Positions 34,079-44,686 of a DNA stretch of 64,000 nucleotides are shown here, piece after piece (the stretch's first letter is position 1; each line of letters starts with the position of its first letter). The notes under the pieces are model-generated. The model ran no database searches and had not been told where the DNA came from. It was given only the letters and a program-made list of their open reading frames with translations. Made by a program: the position numbers and the translations under genes. Location of the stretch: assembly GCA_021777555.1 (NCBI GenBank), contig JAJYDK010000008.1, positions 48,131-112,130 on the forward strand. The letters are read 5' to 3'. This DNA comes from Pseudomonadota bacterium (GTDB lineage Bacteria > Pseudomonadota > Gammaproteobacteria > Steroidobacterales > Steroidobacteraceae).

Positions 34079-34570
34079 ATGCCGTTCTACGAATACGAGT
34101 GCCGAAGCTGCAAGTACTACGTCGAAGTGATGCAGAAAATCACGGACGAGCCGCTCACGAAGTGCCCGTCCTGCGGCAAAAAGACGCTCACCAAGCTGAT
34201 CTCCGCCCCGGTGTTCCGCTTCAAGGGCGGCGGCTGGTACGAGACGGACTTCAAGTCCGATAAGGAACGCCAGCGCAATCTGGCGGGCGCCGAGCGGGAA
34301 GAGAGCAAGCCGTCCGAGGGCGCCGAGGGCGCCAAGAGCCCCGAGGCCGAAAAGGGCGCCGCGGGCGCATCCCAGGCCACCGAGAGCAAGCCCAAGACCG
34401 CCGAAAGCAAGCCCGAGCCGAAGACCCCCGCGGCCGTTCGCGCATCCAGCGGGCGCCGCGCCTCTGCTCCGGCACGCAAGAGCGGCCGCTCGGGCACTCG
34501 CGCCGCCGCACACCCGCGCGGCAAGGCCACCCCGGCCAAGGCGGCGACCAAGCGCCGCCCGAAGCGGTGA
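34079..34570 (+). CDS. FmdB-family zinc ribbon protein with Ala/Lys-rich tail
   Basis: MPFYEYECRSCKYYVEVMQKITDEPLTKCPSCG; long low-complexity C-terminus. Confidence 0.9.
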   Translation: MPFYEYECRSCKYYVEVMQKITDEPLTKCPSCGKKTLTKLISAPVFRFKGGGWYETDFKSDKERQRNLAGAEREESKPSEGAEGAKSPEAEKGAAGASQATESKPKTAESKPEPKTPAAVRASSGRRASAPARKSGRSGTRAAAHPRGKATPAKAATKRRPKR

Positions 34571-34574
34571 ACGC

Positions 34575-35279
34575 TTGAATGTCCCGGTGACAGCGCTGCC
34601 GGTGCCGAGCGGCCCGAAGAAGAAGGGCTCGCTGCTGCGGCGCATCATGGTGTCCGGCATCCTCGTGTGGCTGCCGATCGGGGTCACCCTCTGGGTGGTG
34701 ACCTTCCTGGTGCACGTGTTGGACCGGACGCTGCTCCTGCTGCCGCTGCCACCCGGGTATCAGCCCCAGGGCTGGGTGATCATCCTCATGCCCGCGTTGG
34801 GCCTGCTGCTGACGGTGGCGGTGCTCTTTCTGACCGGGCTGATGGTCACCAACCTGATCGGGCGGCGCCTGCTCGTATGGGGCGAGGAGGTGTTGCACCA
34901 CATTCCGATCGTGGGCGCGGTGTATGGTGGGGTGAAGAGCTTTGCCGAGAGCGTCTTCTCCCAATCGAGCGCCTTCCGCAAGGTGGTCATGGTCGAGTAT
35001 CCGCGCACCGGGGTATGGAGCCTGGGGTTTCTCACCGCCGAGGACGTGCCCGAAATCTCGGCCAAAATCGGTGAGCCGCACGCGGCGGTCTACATTTCCG
35101 CCGCGCTGAACGCCACGGCCGGGTGGCTCGCGATCGTGCCTCGGCGAGAGATCATCGAGCTCGAGATGAGCGTCGATGCGGCCATGAAGATGATCATTAC
35201 CTGCGGGGTGGTGGCGCCGCACTCGCCAGAGCCGAAGGCAAAGCTACCGGAGCGGGCGGCCGACCCCTCCGGCATCTGA
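34575..35279 (+). CDS. DUF502 family membrane protein
   Basis: LLRRIMVSGILVWLPIGVTLWVV...IPIVGAVYGGVKSFAESVF; TTG start. Confidence 0.87.
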   Translation: MNVPVTALPVPSGPKKKGSLLRRIMVSGILVWLPIGVTLWVVTFLVHVLDRTLLLLPLPPGYQPQGWVIILMPALGLLLTVAVLFLTGLMVTNLIGRRLLVWGEEVLHHIPIVGAVYGGVKSFAESVFSQSSAFRKVVMVEYPRTGVWSLGFLTAEDVPEISAKIGEPHAAVYISAALNATAGWLAIVPRREIIELEMSVDAAMKMIITCGVVAPHSPEPKAKLPERAADPSGI

Positions 35280-35288
35280 GCGCGCCCC

Positions 35289-36275
35289 ATGCAAGCCATG
35301 CGGCTCCGCGCGCCCGGTCAACCCCTGCGGCTGCAGGAGGTGTCGCTGGCGCCCCCGGGGCCGCATCGGATCCGTATCGCCGTCGAGGCGTGCGGCGTGT
35401 GCCGGACGGATCTGCACCTCCTCGACGGCGAGCTGCCGGGCATCCCCTATCCGGTCACCCCAGGGCACGAGGTCGTCGGCACCATCGCCGAGATCGGCCC
35501 GGGCGTCACCGGATTTCTCATCGGGGAGCGCGTGGGTGTGCCCTGGCTGGGGCATACCTGTGGTGCCTGCCGCTACTGCCGGGAAGGCCGGGAAAACCTG
35601 TGCGAGCACGCGGGTTTCACCGGCTACACCCTCGATGGCGGCTATGCCGAGCAGATCCTGGCCGATGCACGCTACTGCCTGCGGCTGCCGGCCGAGGCGC
35701 CCGCCGCCGGGCTCGCCCCGCTCCTGTGCGCCGGCCTCATCGGCTATCGGGCGTATTGTATGGCCGGGGAGGGGGTGAACCTCGGTCTCTACGGCTTCGG
35801 GGCCGCCGCTCATCTGCTGGCGCAGGTGGCGCAGGCGCAGGGTCGCCGGGTGTTCGCCTTCACCCGGCCTGGCGATGAGGAAGGCCAGGCCTTCGCACGG
35901 CGGCTCGGGGCCTGCTGGGCGGGCGCATCGGATGAGGCGCCGCCCGAGCCGCTCGATGCGGCCATTCTCTTCGCGCCGGTCGGCGCACTGGTGCCCGCGG
36001 CGCTCGCTGCCGTCCGCCGGGGTGGGCGGGTGGTGTGCGCCGGCATCCACATGAGCGATATTCCCGCCTTTCCCTATGCGCTGCTCTGGGGCGAGCGCTC
36101 GCTGCGGTCGGTGGCCAACCTCACCCGTGCAGACGGCGAGGCGTTCATGCGTGTCGCCGGGGAACTCGGCTTGCGTGCCACGGCGCAGTGCTTCAGGCTG
36201 ACCGAGGCCAACGAGGCCTTGGAGAGCCTGCGCCGGGGCACTGTGCAGGGCGCTGCGGTCCTGACGATGGGCTGA
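35289..36275 (+). CDS. Zinc-dependent alcohol dehydrogenase family protein
   Basis: CGVCRTDLHLLDGELPGIPYPVTPGHEVVG; structural Zn Cys cluster. Confidence 0.93.
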   Translation: MQAMRLRAPGQPLRLQEVSLAPPGPHRIRIAVEACGVCRTDLHLLDGELPGIPYPVTPGHEVVGTIAEIGPGVTGFLIGERVGVPWLGHTCGACRYCREGRENLCEHAGFTGYTLDGGYAEQILADARYCLRLPAEAPAAGLAPLLCAGLIGYRAYCMAGEGVNLGLYGFGAAAHLLAQVAQAQGRRVFAFTRPGDEEGQAFARRLGACWAGASDEAPPEPLDAAILFAPVGALVPAALAAVRRGGRVVCAGIHMSDIPAFPYALLWGERSLRSVANLTRADGEAFMRVAGELGLRATAQCFRLTEANEALESLRRGTVQGAAVLTMG

Positions 36276-36423
36276 GAGCGACAGGGTGCCGCACATCGGG
36301 TGCAGGGCCGCTCCCAAGCCAGCGGTCGACGTGTAGGGTCTTGCTGAAAACGGTCCGACGATTCTCCTCCCCCATGGACCAAGGTTGCGGGGGCCGCGCG
36401 GGCTTCGTACCATCGCCGCCCTT

Positions 36424-38196
36424 ATGCGTTCACATTACTGCGGACAAGTCGACGAGCGGCTCATCGGACAGACGGTCGAGGTGGCCGGCTGGGTGCACCG
36501 GCGGCGTGACCACGGGGGCATCATCTTCATCGACCTGCGCGATCGGGAAGGATTGCTGCAGATCGTCTTCGATCCGGACGCCCCGGAGCTGTTCAAGGAT
36601 GCGGAACGGCTGCGCAACGAATTCGTCGTGCGCGTCAAAGGCCGGGTCCGGGAGCGTCCCGAAGGCACCGTGAACGCCCATCTGGCCTCGGGCCGGGTGG
36701 AACTCCTCGCGAGTGAGCTCGAGGTCCTCAACCGCTCCGAGCCCTTGCCGTTTCAGCTCGATGAGACGGTGGGCGAGGAAGTGCGCCTGCGCTACCGCTA
36801 TCTCGACCTGCGCCGTGAGGTGATGAGCCAGCGGTTGCGGCTGCGGCATCGGATCACCCGCGCCATGCGCGCCTATCTCGATGAGCAAGGCTTCATCGAC
36901 ATCGAGACGCCGATGCTCACCAAGGCTACCCCCGAGGGCGCGCGCGACTACCTGGTGCCGAGCCGCACCCATCCCGGCAAGTTTTTCGCGCTGCCGCAAT
37001 CGCCGCAGATCTTCAAGCAGCTGCTGATGGTCGCGGGCTTCGATCGCTACTACCAGATCGTGCGCTGTTTCCGCGACGAGGACCTGCGTGCCGACCGTCA
37101 GCCGGAGTTCACCCAGCTCGACATCGAGACCTCCTTCCTCACCCAGGAGGAGATCATGCGGCTCATGGAAGGGCTGCTGCGGCAATTCTTTGAGGAGGTG
37201 CTGGCTCAGGCGCTGCCGGATCCCATTCCGAGCATGACCTTCGCCGAGGCGATGCGCCGCTACGGCTCGGACAAGCCGGATCTGCGCATTGCGCTCGAGC
37301 TGGTCGATGTCGGCGACCTGGTCCGCGACTGCGACTTCAAGGTGTTCTCCGGCCCCGCCAAGGATCCCAAGGGCCGGGTGGCGGCGCTGCGCGTGCCGGG
37401 CGGTGGCGGGATGGCGCGCTCGCAGATCGATGGCTATACCGAGTACGTGGCGCGCTACGGAGCCAAGGGCCTCGCCTACATCAAGGTCAACGAGCGCGCT
37501 CGTGGTCGGGACGGACTGCAATCCCCGATCGTCAAGTTCCTGAGCGATGCGGCGGTGGCCGGCATCCTCGAGCGCACCGGGGCCGGCGATAACGATCTCA
37601 TTTTCTTCGGCGCCGACTCCTCGAAGGTGGTCTGCGATGCCCTCGGCGCGCTGCGCCTGAAGGTCGGTCAGGACCTCGAGCTCCTCGAGAGCGGCTGGCG
37701 GCCGCTGTGGGTCGTCGACTTCCCGATGTTCGAATGGGACGCCGACGAGCGGCGCTGGGTCGCCATGCATCACCCCTTCACCTCGCCGAAGCTCGACGAT
37801 CCGCAGGCGCTGCGCGCCGACCCGGGCAGCGCGCTCGCCAAGGCCTACGACCTGGTGCTCAACGGCTCGGAGATCGGTGGCGGCTCGGTGCGTATCCATC
37901 GGCAGGAGATGCAGTCGACGGTGTTCGACCTCCTCGGCATCGCACCGGAGGAGGCGCGTAACAAGTTCGGTTTCCTGCTCGATGCGCTGAAGTTTGGCGC
38001 TCCGCCGCACGGGGGCATCGCCTTCGGGCTCGATCGCCTCGCCATGCTCATGGCCGGCGCCGACAGCATCCGCGAGGTGATCGCCTTCCCCAAGACGCAG
38101 ACCGCGGCCGATCCGCTCACGGATGCGCCGACCGAGGTCAGCGAGGCGCAGCTGCGCGAGCTGCACATTCGGGTCCGGACACCGCCGCAGGTGTGA
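36424..38196 (+). CDS. aspS: Aspartate--tRNA ligase
   Basis: [43 protein letters not shown]. Confidence 0.97.
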   Translation: MRSHYCGQVDERLIGQTVEVAGWVHRRRDHGGIIFIDLRDREGLLQIVFDPDAPELFKDAERLRNEFVVRVKGRVRERPEGTVNAHLASGRVELLASELEVLNRSEPLPFQLDETVGEEVRLRYRYLDLRREVMSQRLRLRHRITRAMRAYLDEQGFIDIETPMLTKATPEGARDYLVPSRTHPGKFFALPQSPQIFKQLLMVAGFDRYYQIVRCFRDEDLRADRQPEFTQLDIETSFLTQEEIMRLMEGLLRQFFEEVLAQALPDPIPSMTFAEAMRRYGSDKPDLRIALELVDVGDLVRDCDFKVFSGPAKDPKGRVAALRVPGGGGMARSQIDGYTEYVARYGAKGLAYIKVNERARGRDGLQSPIVKFLSDAAVAGILERTGAGDNDLIFFGADSSKVVCDALGALRLKVGQDLELLESGWRPLWVVDFPMFEWDADERRWVAMHHPFTSPKLDDPQALRADPGSALAKAYDLVLNGSEIGGGSVRIHRQEMQSTVFDLLGIAPEEARNKFGFLLDALKFGAPPHGGIAFGLDRLAMLMAGADSIREVIAFPKTQTAADPLTDAPTEVSEAQLRELHIRVRTPPQV

Positions 38197-38834
38197 GCGA
38201 CCCCCGGCGGCACGTCATCTATGTCCACGGCCTCTGGATGTCCGGGGGCGAGGGTCTGCTGCTGCGTCACCGGCTGTCACGCGAGCTCGGTTGCGCAGTG
38301 CACGCGTTTTCCTACGCCGCCGTGACACACGGGATGGAGGAAATCGCGGCCCAGCTGCAGGAGTTCGTGCGCGATCTGGACCCCGCGACGGTGGACTTGG
38401 TCGGCCACAGTCTCGGCGGACTCGTCATCTACCGCTTCCTCGAGCGCTATCCGCGCCAGCCCCCAGGCCGGGTGGTGTTTCTCGGCTCGCCCTGCGTGGC
38501 GAGCAAGGCGGCAGTGCAGGCGGGCCATTCGCAGTTCATGACCGCGCTGATGGGCCGCTCGGTCGCCGAAGAGCTGTTGACTCCCCGCGAGCGGCGCTGG
38601 CGCTTCGACCGGCCGCTCGGGGTGATCGCCGGGTCATACTCGTTCGGATTCGGACAGCTGCTGGCCGGGTTCGAGGAGGAGAGTGACGGTACCGTGGCAG
38701 TCAGCGAGACGCGGCTTCCGGGAGCGAGCGACCATATCGTCATTCCCGTCAGTCACATGGGCATGCTCGTGTCGGCGCGCGTGGCGCGTGAGACCGGGCA
38801 TTTCCTCAAGGAGGGGCGGTTCTCGCTGCGTTGA
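38193..38834 (+). CDS. Alpha/beta hydrolase
   Basis: [21 protein letters not shown] nucleophile elbow; overlaps aspS stop. Confidence 0.83.
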   Translation: MSDPRRHVIYVHGLWMSGGEGLLLRHRLSRELGCAVHAFSYAAVTHGMEEIAAQLQEFVRDLDPATVDLVGHSLGGLVIYRFLERYPRQPPGRVVFLGSPCVASKAAVQAGHSQFMTALMGRSVAEELLTPRERRWRFDRPLGVIAGSYSFGFGQLLAGFEEESDGTVAVSETRLPGASDHIVIPVSHMGMLVSARVARETGHFLKEGRFSLR

Positions 38835-38878
38835 GCCGTCTCGGCGGTCGAGGACCGGTGCGTGCGGCTCGTCTCCGT

Positions 38879-39316
38879 TCAACGCAGCAATTTCACCATG
38901 CACTCGGCCGAGGCTGGGCAGAGCGAGCGGAACTCCGCGCTCTCCTGAACCGCCTTCGGGACCTGCGTGCGATCCACCGGATGATAGTCCTGATGCTCGA
39001 AGAACCGCCGCGCGGTCTGGGTGAGCAACACCAGCTGAGTGATGCCCGCGGCGCGCGCCTGCAGCTCGAGCGCTTTGACGAGGTGCCGGCCCAGCCCCTG
39101 GCTGTGGCGGGCCGGATCCACCGCCACCGAGCGCAGGAGCGCCGCCTTGCCGAAACGCTCCAACGCCCCGGTGCCGATCACCTGATTGCCCTCACAGGCG
39201 ATCGTGAAGCGCGCGCCCGAGGAGGCGAGATCGCCCGTCGGCAGGCCATTGCGCTCGAGCAGGGCGCGGATGGCCGGCAGGTCCGCGGTCGTGGCGTTGC
39301 GTAAGAAGGGAGTCAT
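38879..39316 (-). CDS. GNAT N-acetyltransferase (ArgA-like)
   Basis: LRSVAVDPARHSQGLGRHLVKALE. Confidence 0.87.
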   Translation of the reverse strand: MTPFLRNATTADLPAIRALLERNGLPTGDLASSGARFTIACEGNQVIGTGALERFGKAALLRSVAVDPARHSQGLGRHLVKALELQARAAGITQLVLLTQTARRFFEHQDYHPVDRTQVPKAVQESAEFRSLCPASAECMVKLLR

Positions 39317-39345
39317 GAGTGACGCTCTCCCGTGTCGGCCGGTGA

Positions 39346-41946
39346 TCAGTCGAGCAGCCGCCTGAGGCGGTAGAGCGCATCCAGCGCTGCCCTGGGGGTC
39401 AACTCGTCGGGATCGAGGGCGGCGAGCGCCTCGCGAAGCGGATCGGCGGGAGGCGGTTCGGGAGGGGCGAACAGCGGCAGCTCCTTCTGCGCATGCCCGG
39501 CGCGGCCGGCGCCTTCAGCGCCCTCGCGCTGGTCGCGTTGGGACTCGAGCGCCTCGAGATACCGGCGGGCTTGTCCGATGACTTCGCGAGGCACGCCGGC
39601 GAGTTGCGCCACCTGGAGCCCATAGCTGCGGTTGGCCGGTCCTTCTTTCACCGCGTGCAGGAATACGATGCCGTCGCCGTGCTCAGTGGCGTCGAGGTGT
39701 ACGTTGGCGCACCCGTCGACTTCCGTCGTCAGAGTCGTTAGTTCGAAGTAGTGTGTGGCGAACAGCGTGAAGGATTTCAGGCGCGTGGCGATGTGGTGGG
39801 CCATGGCCCAGGCGAGCGACAGGCCGTCGAAGGTGCTGGTGCCCCGGCCGATCTCGTCCATCAGGATGAGGCTCTGGGCCGTGGCGTTGTTGAGGATATT
39901 GGCCGCCTCGGTCATTTCCACCATGAACGTGGAGCGTCCCCCGGCGAGGTCGTCGGCGGCGCCGATGCGGGTGAAAATGCGGTCGATGGGGCCGATCGAG
40001 GCGCACTCGGCGGGCACGAAGCTCCCGAGGTGCGCCAGGATCACGATGATGGCGGTCTGGCGCATGTAGGTCGATTTGCCGCCCATGTTGGGGCCGGTGA
40101 TGACGAGCATGCGCCGCGCGGCGTCCAGTTTCAGGTCGTTCGGGACGAAGGCGTCGGCCGCGAAGCGCTCGACCACCGGATGCCGGCCGCCCGTGATGTC
40201 GAGCGCCGGATCCGCGATGAGCTGGGGTTCGCTCCACTGCAGCGTGCAGGCGCGCTCGGACAGCGCGCCCAGGGCATCGAGCTCCGACAACGCGACGGCG
40301 GTGGACTGCAGGGGGCCGAGGTGGTCGGTGAGCTGGGTCAGGATCTCCTCGTAGATCTCCTTTTCCCGCGCGAGCGAGCGTTCCCGGGCGCCGAGCACTC
40401 GGTCCTCGAAGGTCTTGAGCTCGGTCGTGATGAACCGCTCCGCGGATTTCACCGTCTGCCGCCGCAGGTAGTCCTTCGGAACGCGCTCGGCGTCCTTGCG
40501 TGAGATCTCGATGAAAAAGCCCTGCACGCGGTTGTACCCGAGCTTCAGCCCCGCGATGCCGGTGCGCTCGCGCTCGCGCCGCTCGAGATCGAGCAGGAAC
40601 TCGTCCGTGTGGGTGGCGATCTGGCGCAGCTCATCGAGATCCGGATCGAATCCTGGCGCGATGACTCCGCCGTCGCGAAGGAACGTGGAAGGCTCATCGG
40701 CAATGGCGCGCCGCAGCAGCTCGATGACCTCGCCGTGCTCGCCGATCCGCCCACTGAGCGAACTCAACAACGGAGAATCGAGCGTCGCGAGCGTCTCCTT
40801 CAATGCCGGGAGAACAGACAGCGAGGTGCGTAGCTGGGTGAGGTCGCGTGGTCGGGCCGAGCGCAGTGCCACCCGCGAGAGGATGCGCTCGATGTCGCCC
40901 ACGCTGCGCAACTGTTCGCGCAACACCTCGAAGCGGCGCGCCTCGATGAGGGTCGTGAGCGCCTGGTAGCGCTGGCGCAGCCCGTCCTGGTCGGTCAGGG
41001 GACGATTGAGCCAGCGGCGCAGCTGGCGCGAGCCCATGGCGGTGACGCACTGGTCGAGCAGGGCGAACAGCGTCGCATCCTCGCGCCCGGTAAGGCTCTC
41101 ATCGAGCTCCAGGTTGCGCCGGGTGGCGGCATCGATGGCCAGGGCGTCGGAGCGCTCCTCGACGGTGAGGCCGCGGATGTGCGGCAGCGCGGTCTTCTGA
41201 GTGTCCCGCACGTATTGCAGCAGCGCGCCGGCCGCGCCGATCGCGAGCGGCAGCTCATCGGCGCCGAATCCCTTCAGGTCGAGCGTGCCGAGCTGATCGG
41301 TGAGCAGGCGCGAGGCGCTCGCGAGCTCGAAATGCCAGGGCGGACGGGTGCGCAGCGCGGTGCCGCGCCGCGGCTCGGTCAGCCCGTCGCCTTCGGAAAC
41401 CAACAGCTCCGCCGGTTTCAATCGCTCGAGCTCCGCGGCGAGGGCGGCGCGGCCGCGCTCCTCGAGCACCGTGAACCGGCCGGCCGCAAGATCGAGCCAG
41501 GCGAGTCCGAAGCGCTCGCCGTCGCTCGCCACGGCGGCGACCAGAGTGTCGTGCCGCTCATCGAGCAGCGCGGCATCCGTCACGGTGCCCGGCGTGACGA
41601 TGCGCACCACCTCGCGCTCCACGGGTCCCTTGGACTTTGCCGGATCGCCGAGCTGCTCACAGATTGCGACGCTCTCGCCCTTGCGCACCAGGCGCGCGAG
41701 ATAGCTCTCGTAGCTGTGCACGGGCACCCCCGCCATGGGGATGGGCTGGCCCGCGGACTGACCGCGTGTGGTGAGCGTGATGTCGAGCAGCGCCGCGGCG
41801 CGGCGCGCGTCCTCGTAGAACAGCTCGTAGAAATCCCCCATCCGGTAAAAGAGCAGCACGTCGGGATGGCGGCTCTTGATGCGCAGATACTGCTGCATCA
41901 TTGGAGTATGGGAATTTGCTAAATCATTCAAAGACTTGCTGTCCAT
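39346..41946 (-). CDS. mutS: DNA mismatch repair protein MutS
   Basis: [30 protein letters not shown] Walker A. Confidence 0.98.
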   Translation of the reverse strand: MDSKSLNDLANSHTPMMQQYLRIKSRHPDVLLFYRMGDFYELFYEDARRAAALLDITLTTRGQSAGQPIPMAGVPVHSYESYLARLVRKGESVAICEQLGDPAKSKGPVEREVVRIVTPGTVTDAALLDERHDTLVAAVASDGERFGLAWLDLAAGRFTVLEERGRAALAAELERLKPAELLVSEGDGLTEPRRGTALRTRPPWHFELASASRLLTDQLGTLDLKGFGADELPLAIGAAGALLQYVRDTQKTALPHIRGLTVEERSDALAIDAATRRNLELDESLTGREDATLFALLDQCVTAMGSRQLRRWLNRPLTDQDGLRQRYQALTTLIEARRFEVLREQLRSVGDIERILSRVALRSARPRDLTQLRTSLSVLPALKETLATLDSPLLSSLSGRIGEHGEVIELLRRAIADEPSTFLRDGGVIAPGFDPDLDELRQIATHTDEFLLDLERRERERTGIAGLKLGYNRVQGFFIEISRKDAERVPKDYLRRQTVKSAERFITTELKTFEDRVLGARERSLAREKEIYEEILTQLTDHLGPLQSTAVALSELDALGALSERACTLQWSEPQLIADPALDITGGRHPVVERFAADAFVPNDLKLDAARRMLVITGPNMGGKSTYMRQTAIIVILAHLGSFVPAECASIGPIDRIFTRIGAADDLAGGRSTFMVEMTEAANILNNATAQSLILMDEIGRGTSTFDGLSLAWAMAHHIATRLKSFTLFATHYFELTTLTTEVDGCANVHLDATEHGDGIVFLHAVKEGPANRSYGLQVAQLAGVPREVIGQARRYLEALESQRDQREGAEGAGRAGHAQKELPLFAPPEPPPADPLREALAALDPDELTPRAALDALYRLRRLLD

Positions 41947-42312
41947 TTCGGTGGCGGTGAGCAGCGCAGATTAGCCCGGTGTTTGCCGGAGTGCGAGGGC
42001 CTGTAAGTGAAGCGCCCGGTAGAGCGTCTCTGAGGCCCCTGGGTGCCCGATCGCGGGGAGAACGAGACGCGGATCTGCGCGAGCGCGGCATCGTAGGCAA
42101 TGGCCTGTTCGAAATCGACCAGGAGCCGCCGAGCTTACACGAGGCAGGCGTTTCCCAGCACACTTGGCTGAACACGATCACTCCCTGATAAGGGTGCATA
42201 TGAGATTTGAGAACTCTGCTCAGGGTGTTTATCCGATCGATCGGATGGTGGTCTTGTCCGTTGTGTTCGATCATCCGCCGTGCCTGATCACAAGCGCCCG
42301 CGCGAGAGCGAC

Positions 42313-43572
42313 TCAATCGGCGGCGATGCTTGCGGCAGCCGCCGTGCCGCCGGCGCGGCTGGTCTCGCGCTTGAACAGAAACAGCGTGCCGAGGAGCAGC
42401 GTCATCGGGACAAGCGAGAAATAGAACGCGTGGATGCCGCCGAAGCGGGAGAACACGATGGCGGTGATGCGCGAGCCGAGGGTGCCCCCGAGCGCCGAGA
42501 AGACCAGGATGAGGCCGGTCATCGCGGCATGGGCATGTTTCGGCAGCGCGCTGAGCGCCACGGAGTTGACGACCGGATAGATCGGCGCCATGAGCAGGCC
42601 GATGAGCGGGATCAGGTAGGCGGCGGCCGGTGCGTGGAACCAACTGAAATGTGCGCCCGCCACGCCGCGTGCCAGCGGCAGGTCCAGCAGGATGAGCAGA
42701 CCCATGCCGATCACGCACGTATTGAGCAATGGATACCACGCCAGCCGGCGCAGCAGTTGACCCGCCGTGACCCGACCGATGGCGATGGATGCGGCCAGGA
42801 TGCTCGCCATCTGGACGCTGAGCGCGTTCGGGAGTTTGAGGACCTCGTTGTTGAAGGTGGGGAGCCAAGTGCCGAAGCTCTGCTCGATGAGCACGTAGAG
42901 AAAGGTCGACGCCAGGAATACGTAGACCATGGGACGGATGAACAGGCGCGTCGTCTCAGTCAGGGAATTGCGCGCGGGCCGCGAAGGGGGGCCGCGCACG
43001 GCGGACTCATCGAGGCGCGAAGTGGCAAGCAGCAGGATCGCGAGCCCGCAGGCACCCACCAGCACCCAGTACACCCGCAGCCACCCCGTGCCGCCCGATC
43101 CGCCGGGCCGGATGAAGGCGCTGAACAGCCACCCGGAAATCACTACGCCCACCATGTACAGGCCTTCGATGGTATTGGTGAGCCGTCCGTGCTCGGCCTT
43201 GGTCGAGGTCAGCAGGCCGATCGAGGAATAGACCGACACCTTGGTGAGGGCGAAGGAGATGCCGAGACAGCTGAACAGCAGTTCCGTGGTGCGAAATCCC
43301 GGGAACAGCGGCATGAGCGCACAGGCGCACGCCACGATGCCGAGGGCGATCAGGATGGCGCGCCGGTAACCGAGCAGGGGCAGGAAGGAGGCCACCACGA
43401 AGGAGGTGATGACGATCGGCAGGTCCTTGAAGAGCTCGAGCAGGCTCGCCTTAGGCTTGCCGACCCCGAAGGAGTGGATGGACTGCAGGATCACGGTGCC
43501 GACGCTGTTCAGCAGGATGGCGAAGATCATGAAGCTCAGCGCCAGGGCGGCAATCATGCGATAGCGGTTCAA
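42313..43572 (-). CDS. MFS transporter
   Basis: About 12 TM helices, divergent from a LacI regulator. Confidence 0.82.
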   Translation of the reverse strand: MNRYRMIAALALSFMIFAILLNSVGTVILQSIHSFGVGKPKASLLELFKDLPIVITSFVVASFLPLLGYRRAILIALGIVACACALMPLFPGFRTTELLFSCLGISFALTKVSVYSSIGLLTSTKAEHGRLTNTIEGLYMVGVVISGWLFSAFIRPGGSGGTGWLRVYWVLVGACGLAILLLATSRLDESAVRGPPSRPARNSLTETTRLFIRPMVYVFLASTFLYVLIEQSFGTWLPTFNNEVLKLPNALSVQMASILAASIAIGRVTAGQLLRRLAWYPLLNTCVIGMGLLILLDLPLARGVAGAHFSWFHAPAAAYLIPLIGLLMAPIYPVVNSVALSALPKHAHAAMTGLILVFSALGGTLGSRITAIVFSRFGGIHAFYFSLVPMTLLLGTLFLFKRETSRAGGTAAAASIAAD

Positions 43573-43614
43573 GTCGACCTCGCCTCCGGAGCGGCTTTAC
43601 GAGTGGCGCGCGCC

Positions 43615-43640
43615 GGGAGATGATATCGATATCTTCTCCC
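43615..43640. promoter_or_regulatory. LacI-family operator candidate
   Basis: GGGAGATGATATCGATATCTTCTCCC, 26-nt palindrome with one mismatched pair, in the MFS/lacI-type divergent gap. Confidence 0.72.
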
Positions 43641-43652
43641 GCGTGAGCCTTT

Positions 43653-44663
43653 GTGTCGGATCGAAAGAAGAAAACACCCGCCGGCTCGACTCACCTGACC
43701 ATGGCGGACCTGGCGGAACTTGCCGGAGTCTCCACCATTACCGTCTCGAGGGCGCTCGCCGACAGCCCGCTCGTCAATCCCGCCACGCGGGAGCGGGTTC
43801 AGCAGCTTGCGCGCAAGCACGGGTACAAGCTGAACGTCAGTGCGCGCAACCTGCGGCTGCGTCGCAGCCACGCCGTCGCCGTGATCGTCGAGATGACGCC
43901 CTCCGCGGAGCGCACGATGGCGGATCCGTACCCTCTGGCGCTGCTCGGCGGGATTTCGCAGGAACTCACCTCGGCTGGCTACAACGTGCTGCTCACCACC
44001 CGGCAGGGCGCGGTGGACATGGCGGTGCAGGCTGCCGACGGGCTGATCCTGCTCGGCCAGGGCGCGCACCAGGATGCCGTGCACATCTACGACAAGGTGG
44101 GGCTGCCCATGGTGGTCTGGGGCGCCGCAGGGGTGGGGGGCGACCGCCATGTCGTGGTCGGGAGCGACAATCGTCACGGTGGCATGAGTGTCGCCGAGCG
44201 ATTCGTCTCGATCGGTCGCCGTCATCCGGTTTTCATCGGCAACCCCGATCATCCCGAGATGGCGCAGCGCCTGTTCGGGTTCGTCGACGAGCTGGCCCGC
44301 CACAACGTCAAGCCGCTGCTGATGCGACGCGCGGACTTCACATTGGAGGCGGGCATCCAGGCGGTGCGCTCGCTACGGAACCGCAAGGTGCAGTTCGATG
44401 CGATCTTCGCCTGCAGCGACCTGGTGGCGATGGGCGCGATCCGTGCGCTGGTCGAACTCGGCCAGTCGGTCCCGGATGACGTATCGGTGATCGGCTATGA
44501 CGATACGCCCCAGGGCGCGACATTCCTGCCACCGCTTTCGACGGTCCGTCAGAACTGGCAGGAAGGCGGGGTGCTGCTCGCGCGCAAGGTGCTCGGCCTC
44601 ATCCGCGGGGAGACCGTGGATTCGCAGATGCTGCCGACCGCGCTGGTGATCCGCGCGACCTGA
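43653..44663 (+). CDS. LacI family transcriptional regulator (GTG start)
   Basis: LTMADLAELAGVSTITVSRALADSPLVNPATRERVQQLARKHGYKLN. Confidence 0.93.
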   Translation: MSDRKKKTPAGSTHLTMADLAELAGVSTITVSRALADSPLVNPATRERVQQLARKHGYKLNVSARNLRLRRSHAVAVIVEMTPSAERTMADPYPLALLGGISQELTSAGYNVLLTTRQGAVDMAVQAADGLILLGQGAHQDAVHIYDKVGLPMVVWGAAGVGGDRHVVVGSDNRHGGMSVAERFVSIGRRHPVFIGNPDHPEMAQRLFGFVDELARHNVKPLLMRRADFTLEAGIQAVRSLRNRKVQFDAIFACSDLVAMGAIRALVELGQSVPDDVSVIGYDDTPQGATFLPPLSTVRQNWQEGGVLLARKVLGLIRGETVDSQMLPTALVIRAT

Positions 44664-44686
44664 GAGGCCTTGCTAGACTGCGGGGC

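Noticed and set aside
36430-38166. 578-aa antisense ORF opposite aspS
   Set aside because: Antisense artefact of GC-rich coding DNA.
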